From Diphasiastrum complanatum (taxonomy: Eukaryota > Streptophyta > Lycopodiopsida > Lycopodiales > Lycopodiaceae): DNA of 64,000 bases. Location: the NCBI GenBank assembly GCA_029204225.1, contig CM055103.1, forward strand, positions 5,516,852-5,580,851, given 5' to 3'. The position numbers and the translations under genes were made by a program. Shown in pieces: positions 12,530-23,154 of the stretch (positions are counted from its first letter, which is position 1; the number at the start of each line of letters is the position of its first letter). The notes beneath the pieces were generated by a model. It was given only the letters and a program-made list of their open reading frames with translations, did not search any database and had not been told where the DNA came from.

Positions 12530-13250
12530 GCATAGATATCGCACTTGTGTGCAATGGAGAACTGAAACAAATCTAACTATCAAGATCGTGCACTAAAGGG
12601 ATATGTACGGCAGGTAGATACCGATATCGCACTTGTGCGCAAGTAGGTATAGTTGCATACAAACGGACAACAATGGGCGCGCACAAGAGCGATATGCCGT
12701 CAATTTTGATAATGAAAAAGGTAAAAAATTAATCGGGTTTCGTGTCATTTATACTAAATTTTCACACGTGTGCGACAACACGTGTCACTCCCGCATTTGC
12801 CCATACATACCCCACACGTGTGAAGTGACAAGGCAACACGTGTCGCTCTCTTATTCGACCATACAAGTCTCACACATATGACAGGACGTTGTTTCACACG
12901 TGCGAACTGCGATATAAAATCATAAACTTTGATGAATTTTTTTCACTTTTTTTTGGCTTCGCATATCGCACTTGTGCGTGACCTTCACTATCGATATTCC
13001 TACTACCACCTTCCATGCGCACAGGTCCGATACATCTACTTACGTGTCTCTCCGTATCGCACTTGTGCGTCTTTTGTCTAAACTAACATCTTTCTCTTAT
13101 ATTATCCTCGCACATGTCCGATATATCGTACGTTCTGTCCGACATATCTGTCCTCTATGACTTCTTTATCATCCTTCTCTGCTCATCCTTGTCGTCATGC
13201 ACAAGTCCGTTATCCCATAGTACATGTCCATGGATAGGAGAAAGTAGACA
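12530..13250. promoter_or_regulatory. Intergenic region with repeated palindromes between divergent genes
   Basis: Two motif classes repeat. ATATCGCACTTGTGCG-like sites lie at 12535, 12623, 12963 and 13054. CACACGTGTG or ACACGTGT sites lie at 12763, 12778, 12813, 12836 and (as CACACGTGCG) 12895. Both are CAnnTG/CACGTG palindromes of the bHLH/bZIP-binding type. The block sits between start codons of the minus gene (12522) and the plus gene (13251). A TATA-like GATATAAAAT lies at about 12911. It could be a shared promoter or a subterminal-repeat array of a DNA transposon. Confidence 0.5.
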
Positions 13251-14408
13251 ATGAGGGACTTCTTCTCTCATGGCTCATCCTCAGCTCCTGTGGTTGCCAT
13301 TACACCTCTCGCTAGACCTAGAACGCGCAACCACAGCAGGTGGCTCTTTGAGATACGCAAGTATCAGAGATCAACCGCTCTGTTTATCCCAAGAGTTCCA
13401 TTCTACTGTGCTGTCCAAAACGTAACAAGAAATGATCTCGGACAGCTGGTTAGATTCACACCCAGTGCTCTTCAGTGCCTTCAGGAGGCTGCTAAAGATT
13501 ACGTTAGCCTTTTTTTTTAAGATTCTTTTTTGCTTGCAATCCATTCCAAGAGAGTCACCATAATGCCCAAGGATTTTCAGCTCCTGATGAGAATGAGGGA
13601 TAGGTTTTGCAGGTTACACGTATCTCAGCCTGCTGCTCCCAGACCAACTCCTCTAGATAGGACTGATCTTCCTACGAAATGTCCTAGGAAGCAGACAGCC
13701 CCCAAGAGATCTCCCAAGAAAGTAAGGAGGGTAGACACCACAGATTCTGTGAAGCCTAACCCGGACTCAATTGTAGATAACGTTGTTGTTGATAATGTTG
13801 TAAATATAGCTACATTTATTTTGGATACCCCTTCAATTCATGTAGATACTACACATCCACCTGATATCTTCACCAAATTCTTGATAGATGTGCTTGATCC
13901 TTTCATAACCTGCAACACAAGCTCTGATACCATTGACAGATCGTCAGTTTGGACGTAAACTCTGTCTTTCTTAATAGCATTTTGATATCAGTATTCTAAT
14001 GTAATGGTTTCATTCTGATTCATTCTTTTTCATAATTGATTTCTTGTGTGCTGATTTTTTTTGCAGTCACCCCAACAAAATGATTCATTCAACTGTGGGT
14101 GGTACACATTATACAATGCAAAGTTACTTTTTGAGTGGTTCAACCTTCAACAAGATATTGATATTTCTAAGGTAATAAAGTCTGTTTATTCTTATTTTAA
14201 AATCATGATTAGTTTTCTATTTTGTTGATGTTTTTAGCCATTACTAATACATGAATGTTCTGTTTTGCAGTTTACACTTCTTGAGTACACATCAAGCCAG
14301 GTGTACAAATTTAGACAAGAAATTATCCTGAGTATACTGGCTAGGGCAAGGCTTCAGCCCCCCATTATTGATGATGGTGCAAAGGATGATGTAGTTATAC
14401 TAAATTAA
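13251..14408 (+). pseudogene. Histone H3-like domain plus Ulp1/C48 protease-like C-terminus
   Basis: Residues 24-115 of the first exon follow the histone H3 fold: EIRKYQRST (alpha-N), PSALQCLQEAAKDYV (alpha-2), LAIHSKRVTIMPKDFQL (loop 2/alpha-3). An in-frame TAA (13518-13520) sits where H3 has the Glu of LFED. The canonical N-terminal tail is absent, and loop 1 (TRNDLGQLVRF) is one residue longer than in canonical H3. A Pro/Lys-rich extension of about 120 residues follows, to a possible donor at 13955. Exon 14067-14171 encodes SPQQNDSFNCGWYTLYNAK, matching the Gln...Cys signature of C48 (Ulp1/SENP) proteases. Exon 14271-14408 gives YKFRQEIILSILARAR, like the end of that domain. The His and Asp of the protease triad are not found, and my intron phases between 13955 and 14067 do not join. 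Whether this is one gene or two abutting remnants is open. Confidence 0.6.
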
Positions 14409-14489
14409 GATCAGAACGAATATAGATAGCATAGAACAAAATTACATGTATAGAATTCATAGAAAACTATACACTGATCAATCAAATGC

Positions 14490-14575
14490 TGCTCCATATC
14501 ATTCATGCTTTATAATTGTGGAGTTATGGATAAATAGTTAGACCTATATGAAGAAGAGAAAAAAGAGAGGCAGTT
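14490..14575 (+). pseudogene. CACTA transposase scrap
   Basis: The plus strand encodes LYNCGVMDK-like and LDLYEEEKKER-like peptides in broken frame; the DNA (CTTTATAATTGTGGAGTTAT and on) is the reverse complement of 45762-45810 in the minus-strand CACTA gene. It starts about 80 bp after the Ulp1-like exon. Confidence 0.65.
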
Positions 14576-14779
14576 AGGATGTTGAAATAAGTTTTGAAAG
14601 TGAGAGTGATGATGAAAATCGTCTAAGAGGAGATGAATTACAAGATGTTGTCACTGATAAAATTGATTCTTGTAATTCTGAATAAAAATTGATTATTGCA
14701 ATTTTGGATGAAATTGATTCTTGCAATGCTTTCAAATGATAGTTATTTAGCCAAAACAGAATCTCATTTTTGGTCAAAT

Positions 14780-15500
14780 AAGTGAAAAGAATAGACATAG
14801 TTTGACTTCAATCCCATTTTTTTGGAGATAATGTCGGTGAAGATAGATATACGATTTCATGTTCCAAGAAAATTCTTATTTTTTAACAAATGTTGCAAAG
14901 GCATAAAATCACTAAAAGCATGTGAGTTAATGAAATCACCACCACAAACTATGACAAAATCAAGTGTTTCATCATAGTCAATCCCCTTGAATTGAGCATA
15001 TCCCTTGGCAACTAGTTTTGTTTTATAATTGTTCACACTACCATCTTCATGATCAATAATTTTACAATGATCTCAAATAATGCATCATATACTCACTTTT
15101 CATTGCATCAAATCACTCTTTTGTTGCTAAAGTTTCATTCACACTTGAAGGAATATCATCAAAGTTAAGGTAGTAATAAGGGCAATAAAAATTATACAAT
15201 CATAAACTTGTAATTGCTTCTCTCTTCTTTGTATTTGAGCCTTGATGGTTGCATTTGGGCTCTAATACCATGTTAAAATCAGAGGTTATAGACCTCATTT
15301 GGATACTAAAACATTGAAAAAACATCAAAGGTTTTACTTTATCTAATAGATAGAAAACTAGCACACAATTCTACCTATTTTTCATCTAATTGGCAAGAGC
15401 TTTTGAATACCATAATCAAACTAGAATTAATTGATCCTCACATCCTGTCACACACGTGGAAAGTATAGTCAGATTTAGATCTATTCATTAGAAACAAAAA
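14780..15500 (-). mobile_element. Deleted copia derivative, copy 1 (LTR end, PBS, RT start)
   Basis: On the minus strand: an LTR end (from about 15500 to 15271), an altered primer binding site (TGGTATTAGAGC, 15270-15259), a short leader, then the N-terminal part of a copia reverse transcriptase (NYKTKLVAKGYAQFKGIDYD, about 15050-14970). Gag, protease and integrase are absent. The same arrangement occurs in plus orientation at 44638-45415. Relative to that copy this one lacks about 60 bases inside the RT start. Confidence 0.7.
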
Positions 15501-18500
15501 ACATCACATCCATCATGCATCCTTGTGCTTTTGTTAATACGAATGTTGGAGGGTTTGCAGATCCCAAGGCAATCCTAACCATAGTTAATAAGTGAAAGGG
15601 ATTTGGCACCCTGCGCGTGTAAGTCCAACCTGATGATTACATAGTTACTTGATTAGTTACAAATTGATATAAAAAGGACTTTAGGCCGTTTTGTGGGACT
15701 TTTGATGTCACAGGGCCCAAAAGTCAAGTTACACCAATTTTCAAAATGGTTCTCTTCAAAATTCAAATTTAAATACTTACGGAGATAGAAATTGGCCGAT
15801 AGGATTTGGGTCAAAGCCCTAAAATCCACTATATATAGCGGTAAATTCGAATCATTTGTACATATTCTCTTCATTTCAATACAAGCAGGTTGCCCCCTTA
15901 TGAAATGGATATGGAATGTCCTTGCTCTCCATCTTTCCTCCTCTAACTCTCATATTTTCTTTGGATTTGCTAATTATTGGATTTGATGCTTATTCGGATT
16001 GATCATACTTATGCTTTTTGTGAGAGAGAAAGAGAGAGAGAGAGAGAAAAGTAAGTTTCTATCATTGTTGTGGATCTAGTGTTAATAGATGTAGTATTAA
16101 TGCTTAGTGTTAATGGATTTTAGAGTTAAACATGAATCATTTGCACAAGCTGGATTATGAAATATGCTATCGCTCTCATGGGAACGAAAATTGATCACTC
16201 GGTTTTCTCACAAAACATATTTTCCCTCACTCTTACCAGTGAGTTATATCATAGATGACGAAGTGGCAAAGAACCCTAGCCTAGGGTTCTAGAAAGTAGT
16301 CTTCCTTTTCTTAAATCTTTGGAAGGAGGGATACTATTGGTTAGTAGTTTTGTTTCCCTGGGTTCATTTGTAAGTTGTAAAGAATGGGAATGTGACATAA
16401 ATCACATCATCACACTCACCAGGAAGATCAGCACATTTGTTTACAATCAATAGATTAATGACTTTGTACAAACAACAACAAAGCAAGGGAGTCTGTCAAC
16501 CTCCAGAAAATTCCGTGTCTAACTAAATTTTTCCATAGTGTGACAGCTTTGAGAAGTTGCCAAAAGCACTCTACATGAGAATCAGTAAAACAATATCGTT
16601 AATCAGCAAGTTTGATGATGTGGAGCGTTCCATGAGTAACCTGTGGAGGTTGTTGGCTGCAAAGTTTCCGGACGATCCACACTCCCTGGTGGTGGTCAAA
16701 TTATCAAACTGGTGCTGGGGCAGGAGTAGCTTTGCATGTAGATACTAGATAGAGTGAGCCTTGAGGTGCCAGCCCATCAAGGAAAATGACCTTCATTCTT
16801 GATTTGATGTTTTGGATCGTGCCAAAAATATGGATCAGTGCAACGAAACTGCAGGTGGGGCTCGGAGTGACAGTCGTTGAGCACAGCACTTGTGCAGCAA
16901 TCTGCCAAAAAGGCTGTGCATCCGATCCTTTATGTGACATTTACCTTAATGCTCAAAGGAGTAGGCTTTTCAAGTGAATAGAGAACCGTCCTTACTTTCC
17001 TAAATTCTCCTCTCATAGCTTCGTATTATGTATACATATACAACGCCCAGAATTTCTTTCAAGTCTCCCACAGCTGCTACATTTCCAGTTGCAGCAGTTA
17101 AGAAACTGAAAGCAAGGTTTATTTTTATTCTGATCATTACTTACGTGGCTACCAGAGCTTAAACCAGGTACTCAAGTATCGGTCTTTTATTTGGAACATA
17201 AGTATAGTTGGCGAAGTCCTGATCAGAAGTAAATTGAGCGAGCTATGCACACGAGGAAGTGTTTGTGGAGCTGCCTGCTGTGGCAGGACAGCTCCGGAGA
17301 CTGTTGCGGGCTGTGAACCATGTGAGAGCATATAAAGCCTCTGCAGCAAACGGACAGGGATTTTTGCAGGGACCCACATTTGCATCTCAGTGTGATCTCA
17401 CCAACAGGCTCTTGTTAAAAAAAGTAAGCTCAGCTTTCGGCAAAAGGTTAGAAGAAAGCCGAGAAACGCTGAAGGAAGACATTGCATTGATTCATTGGTT
17501 TTTCGCATCCAATGAGCCTTTGTAAGGGAGGGCTATAACAGCAGCATGGTGGATTAAAAAAACACTAAGTCATGATAAGAACATACAGCAACTTTGAAGA
17601 ATAAAGTAACCTAAGCTACTCTACCAAAGTGAAAGGAATTTGTTGAGCACAAACGGCAGTTGGAATGGAAAAAGCAGTAACTTGTCAGCTTTTAGAACCA
17701 TTCCAAAATTCATCTTTTTCTGCTGGTGCTTATCAAGTACAGAAGAGATGTATCTGACTTGGATTCCAAAAATAATGCTGCAACTGAAAAAGCAGATCAT
17801 GTAGGTGATCTTGTGCTAGGTGAGTGGCCAACACCTAAAGCCTGCAAAAGCAGGTGGTCGTAAACATATCTTTGTCACAGTCTGCAACCAACAGAACAGT
17901 GTTCTCTCATGCACATTTTCAGACTTATTACTGAGCACAATGCTCTCGTTGATGTTTCCACCTGTGGCACCATCTAGACTTCACATTACCCAAGCAAAAA
18001 ATGCAGTGGCATGAACCTAGCCGAATGCTCAATAACCACATGTGTGTACTGGAATTGGATAACGATGGAAACTCCAGGACTGAGCTACAGTTTCCATTAA
18101 AAAAAATTGGGAGCTGTACAATGCAGACTTGGCATTGACATGTGGTGAAATCCAAATTGGAGCATGTGCTCACAACAGACCTCTAGAGAATGGGACCCAA
18201 ATGGGATCCAAACAGATCAAAGGATCATGTTCAATAGCAGTCTTGTGGAGCCAAAAGGGTAGTGTATTTTTGTACTCTAGAGTATGTAAAATGTCAAATA
18301 GGGAAGACTATATATTTGAGGTTCCATATTCATGTGAGATGATGGTTTTGTTCTTGTTTATTTTCATTCATTTGTGTGCCTAGTATCATATTGTTGATTG
18401 TTTTAGGTAGTTGAAAATCAAGATAGCAAGATAAGAGTAATTTAAACAAAAACCGGTGAGAAGTTAAATCAAAAGACACCAAAGTTTGAAACCAACATTG

Positions 18501-19042
18501 GGTGGATATATGTGAGAAAGGGAATAAGGGCATCTATGCATGCAATTGAGCTATTGATGGTCTTTATCATTGTTGGCCGAGTATTGGTTATTTTTTTTCG
18601 AATCTCAACCCAATTATGAACTTGGTAGGCCCTAACCGGCGAGTATGCTATTTTTCAAGAACCAGCTTTGATGTAGAACCGACGGTTATGCTCTTTTGTA
18701 GGAATCGGCCACAATTAAAACTGTTGGGTCCCTTTAAGCCATGGATTGAGGTTGAGAACTGAATTGCTTATGCAAGGGGTATAACCCCAGTACCAATTGA
18801 CCCTATAGACAATGTCTGGGAAAGCCAACATCTCTTGAGAATGGAACTGGCATCTTTCATCGAAAACCAGTTTCATGAAAAACTTAAAGGAAGTTGATTT
18901 TCAAAAAACCGATTAACTTCTTTTAAATGTAGGAAATTTTATGTTTGTTATTTTTATATGGAGGAAATTTGTGTAAAGTAAAGTAAGGAGGTTTGTATTT
19001 TTCACACTCCTCCTAGAAAGTTATCTATTCTAGAAAAGCATG
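15501..19042. other. Long stretch without a recognised gene
   Basis: I see a second occurrence of the ACTATATATAGCGG promoter-like context (about 15828-15841), a short GA run (16021-16047), and scattered frames of 60-90 codons (for example 16557-16748 and 17259-17525) that show no family resemblance. Some, such as ERSMSNLWRLLAAKFPDDPH near 16640, look weakly protein-like but are too short to support. It may include remnants of an old element or lost gene. Confidence 0.4.
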
Positions 19043-19393
19043 GATCAAGTTGGAATCAATCCAAGATTAGATCTAAGCTTGATGAATGAGCACTTGAGTA
19101 GTGACTTGGTGAGTAGATCGGCAATACATGAAGATGAATCAATATGCTCCAAATAGATCTCTCCTCCAATAAGCTTATCGCTCACAAAATGATGTGCACT
19201 TTCGATGTGTTTGCTCCTTGCATGAAATATTGGATTGTTGGCAAGAGCTTGGGCAGAGATGTTGTCACATTTGATCAAAGGCAAGTTCTCCTCCTTAATG
19301 CATTTGAGCTCCAATAATATCCTCTTGATCCAAAGCACTTCTTTTATTGTTGTGCCTTATACTCGGCCTCACATGATGAGAGAGAGATAGTAT
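19043..19393 (-). pseudogene. Copia RNase H C-terminal fragment (assigned to Copia-C)
   Basis: Minus strand encodes the end of a copia RNase H: LSSCEAEYKAQQ near 19370, then KCDNISAQALANNPIFHARS and a C-terminal LEHIDSSSCIADLLTKSL. It is close in protein sequence to the same part of Copia-D (35520-35800). It is cut at 19393 by the start of a plus-strand LTR. Its upstream part may be the minus-strand Copia-C at 23155-25852, with the Copia-B insertion and a deletion between them. Confidence 0.75.
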
Positions 19394-21572
19394 TGTTGGA
19401 TTATTCTCCTTCTTACTAATCGACTAATCGGTTTTAATCCTCATCCATTGTTTATCCAGTTCTGCAGATTTTAGGTAATGATTTCTTGATTAAGATGGAC
19501 CATCAAGGCCTTAGATACTTATTGAAGAAAAACATCTTAAGTGGATCAACTACCTTAGTACCTTCCACTTTAAATTGATTCATCACCCAGAAAGACAATA
19601 AGTTGCCGATGCTTAATCAAGAATACCAAGAATTAATTATATATCCCTAAGTTATCATGAAGACTTAATTCCAATCAAGATTGTATGCCAATGACCCAGA
19701 TTTTAAGCACCTTTTGAAATCATGTATAGGAAGTCACAACCCACCAAGACATTATGTAAAAGCGTGATTAGTATGCTAACATACTAAGGATGAATGGGGA
19801 TTGAAAACTCCAAGACTACTTCATCCTTTACCCATTCCTGAATCTCCAAGGCAACACACTACTATGGATTTTGTCACAGAGCTACTTAAAACCAAGAATG
19901 GAAATAAAATGATTTGGACTATCATAGATAGATTCAGTAAGCAAGCCCATTCCATAAGAGAACCAATTTGCTTGTATTAAAATGAGGATATGAACATGTG
20001 TAGCAAACTCGAGTTTGCCCCTATTTATAGTTCTCGTGTCTTTACACAGTCTGCAGATTCACAAGTGTTTTTACACAATTTGTAGAAATACATGGAGTTT
20101 GACAACAGTGACACATTTTCTCTCTCTACAATCCAGACAGTGTCGCATGCTAGGAATGACGTGTAAAAATGCAGTGTCGCTTTTTCACATTTTTTGCCTG
20201 TCAGGAATTGCGAGTAAAAATGCAGAGTCGCATTTTTCGCATTTTTCAAAGTGCCTCAAATGTTAAGGAAATGACTCTGGCAAAGTGTGGGGCTATCCCA
20301 ATATATAAAAATGAGATTTTATAGCATTGTCGTCTTTTACGCAAAAAGTCGACATTGTCGCCTATAGCAATTTTAGTTCATTCTACAAAGTGACAGTTTT
20401 AGTTCATTCATGCAGACAAACTGTTTATGGCCAATTTTCACCGCTTATCAGCATTCAATTTCTGAGAAGGAACTGGACACCATCCAACTGGCAATCGCAT
20501 TTGACAACCTAATTACTTAGCATAAATCAGTTGTTCATACATCTCTTTTCAAGTTTTGAAGCGACGAATCAACATTGTGGATTGTGAAGGAGTTGAGTGT
20601 TATTACACAATGCTTCATGTGCTCTTATCAAGCAGATCATTTCTAATCAAAAAGTATTGTTGTTAGCTCTCTATCAAGCTTTTAAGCTTGAACTCTCTTG
20701 AGCATTCTAGCTCAGTCTTTTAGAGATTTATTTTAGAGTTGTTATTGTTCTACTGCAGAGCTGTTTATTATCAGACTTATTCTCAGTTACTCCAGAGACA
20801 ATTTAGAGTGCACGATTTCTAGCGCTATTGTTTTGTGCTCATTAGCATCTGATTTTATTTTTCTGAATCAATACTATTTTCTTATTGCGTCCAGTATATG
20901 TCAGAATGCATGCATCTTTGTATTGCTTTTGTAACTGATAGAAATTGTCTGAGAATTCATACTAACAACGGTTGACCCATCTCATCGTTTGGCTATGTAA
21001 GTTATCACTTATGGTTATCAACAGAGGAAGCAAACGATCACTTACAAAGCACATTATCAATAGCTGAACAAATGACCAGCGGTTGTTCAAATGATTGTGG
21101 ACAGATACAGCCATCACGGCCTACATCCTTGCACTACTATGCATACGGAGGATATGTAAGAATACGCGCTTATCAGCGCTACTGTATTGTGATCTGATTC
21201 TCTCTATTATACAGATTTGCTACTGTTCATTATTACATTCTTGATTGAATGCAATTGTCTCTCTCACTCTCTTGCACACAAACATGATTATCAGAGATAG
21301 AGGATCGCATGGCTGTCCAAGATGCCTAATGCTTTGCAATCCTATTGTTATGGTAGTCTTAGACTCCTACTCTTATAACCCAAAAGGATAACAAGTTTTC
21401 GATTCCGTTCCCTAGTCAATCCATGTTCCTGAAATCGTAGTTACTATTGTGTTCATTGTTTTTCTTACTAGTGGTAGAGACATCGTTTTCATCGTAATCG
21501 CCTCTTGTGTTTTGCTTCCGTCATGTCCGCTGCAATTGTAATCAATCGTAGACCATCGTTCATACACCAACA
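19394..21572 (+). repeat. Copia-B LTR, interrupted by a gypsy fragment
   Basis: Starts TGTTGGATTATTCTCCTTC (19394) and ends CCAACA (21572), five bases before a primer binding site. Comparison with the LTRs at 1546-2763 and 40122-41504 shows that about 560 bp (roughly 19473-20032) do not belong; the flanks resume the LTR with TCTCGTGTCTTTACACAGTC. Without that insert the LTR would be about 1.6 kb. Confidence 0.8.
19473..20032 (+). pseudogene. Gypsy RNase H/integrase fragment inside the LTR
   Basis: Encodes broken peptides of a Ty3/gypsy polyprotein: KMDHQGLRYLLKK near 19493, then the integrase-core start TTMDFVTELLKTKNG followed by MIWTIIDRFSKQAHS near 19860-19950. There are no LTRs of its own and no intact frame. 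TCTGCAGATT occurs on both sides (19461 and 20050), though it also lies in the parent LTR sequence, so it need not be a target duplication. Confidence 0.7.
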
Positions 21573-21576
21573 TAAG

Positions 21577-21587
21577 TGGTATCAGAG
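21577..21587 (+). other. Primer binding site of Copia-B
   Basis: TGGTATCAGAG, complementary to initiator-Met tRNA, four bases after the LTR end. Confidence 0.85.
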
Positions 21588-21668
21588 TATTGGTTTAGTG
21601 GATTACTAGAGTCCAAGATCTTTTTCCAAAAGCTGTTCTAAGTTGTTTGTGTATAATTTCGATCACTA

Positions 21669-23150
21669 TGGAAGGCACCTCAGAGATCCGCTTGATCAAT
21701 AAATTCAACAGAGATGACTTCCACATGTGGAAGTTCAAAATGAGGGGAAGCCAAGGATGGAAAGGCTCTTGCCATTGTATCTCTAAACCTTAAAGACACT
21801 CAAATTACTCATGTATCCAACTGCACTACTTCCAAAGAAGCATGGGATACAGTCACTAGCATCTACGAGAACTTAGATGTCTCAACTCGCCTCTTCTTAA
21901 GGAAGAAGATACTAACACTCAGAATGAGTGAAAGCACCTCAGTCAGCGACCACCTGAACGAATTCAACCATGTCTCTTCTTGCCAATATTCCATTCTCCC
22001 ACGATAATTTAGTGTTGCTTCTGAGCAATACCCGTGCGCTGTCTCTCCAAAAATTGACAGCAAGCTTGTTGCATGAGGAAGTCAGGAGAAAAAACTTGTC
22101 CACATCTACAAGTACCAAATCCATGGCACTCTATTCAAACAAGCAGCAATCCAAGAAGAAGAAAGGCTTCAAGGATAAGAAGATAAAGGTAGAACAGCCA
22201 GCAATATCACAACCACAACAGCAATAGTATAGTCACTCATCGTCCAAGACCAAGCTATTTTGCAGATATTGCAAAAGGACCAACCATGACATCAAGGACT
22301 GTCGCATCCTCAAGCACAATGAAGCAAAGAAGAAGATGCAGCGACACCAAGAAGGGAACTCTGACACAGTCAAAGGATCTCAAGATGAAGAGAAGGCGCT
22401 GACGGTACAAGATCAATCCAGAAGAGATCCCCATCATTGGTATCTCGATTCAGGTGCTTCTCAGCACATGACGCCATGCAAGGACCTCTTCTCTACACTC
22501 ACAACTATAGAATCAAAATACATTTTCTTTGGTGACTCCAGTTCACACCAAGTTGAAGGCCAAGGGTCTATTCAACTATAGTTCTCTGATGGCATCACTA
22601 GGCAGCTTAATGGAATACTTTATACACCCAAATTAACAAAGAACCTTTTATCTATTAGCAAGATTACATATCAGGATTATAGAGCTTTCTTCACTGCCAA
22701 CCGATGTACTATTTTAGATAAGAACTCAAAGGAAATCCTCTCTGCTTACAAAGAAAAAAATTTGTGCATACTGAGTCATGATGTTGCACTGTTTGTGAGT
22801 TGTTCAAATGCAAATGTATGGCATCAAAGATTAGGTCATTTAGACATGCGTTCAATCTTTTATATGCATCACAATAAAATGGTCAAGGACATGAATATAA
22901 TTGTTGTCACCACAGCTAATCAGGCTATCTATGAAAATTGTCTACTAGGAAAACAACCTAGGACGAGATTTCCAGAGGACAAGCCAAAAGGGTGAAGTCC
23001 ATCTTGTCACTAATACACAGTGACTTGTGTGGTCCTATGAGCATACCTTAATTAGGCCAAGCTCTGTATTTTATCACATTCATTGATGATTACTCCTGAT
23101 TTGCCAGTGTAATGTTCATTAAGAACAAGTCAGAAGCATTTCTGATGCTC
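21669..23150 (+). pseudogene. Copia-B gag, protease and integrase start, broken
   Basis: Gag opens at 21669 with MEGTSEIRLINKFNRDDFHM; it loses about 100 bases near 21745 relative to the related gag at 39328. The zinc knuckle CRYCKRTNHDIKDC follows near 22265. The protease carries an intact HWYLDSGASQHMT loop (near 22440). A stop (TAG, 22579) and then the pre-integrase block (VWHQRLGHLDMRS, 22817) follow. The integrase begins near 23010 (HSDLCGPMSIP, stop, TFIDDYS) and is cut off at about 23150, where minus-strand Copia-C sequence starts. No RT, RNase H or 3' LTR remains. Confidence 0.85.
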
Positions 23151-23154
23151 CCAT

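Noticed and set aside
12530-13075. CRISPR-like array
   Set aside because: The repeated units are short palindromes at irregular spacing in a plant nuclear context; there is no regular repeat-spacer pattern.
16557-17525. Short frames at 16557-16748, 16786-16977 and 17259-17525 as possible host exons
   Set aside because: No splice signals join them and no family resemblance is seen; lengths are in the range expected by chance.
18929-19042. 3' LTR of Copia-C left of the RNase H fragment
   Set aside because: TGTAGGAAATTTT near 18930 resembles the Copia-C LTR end (TGTAGGAAATC), but the following sequence does not match it.
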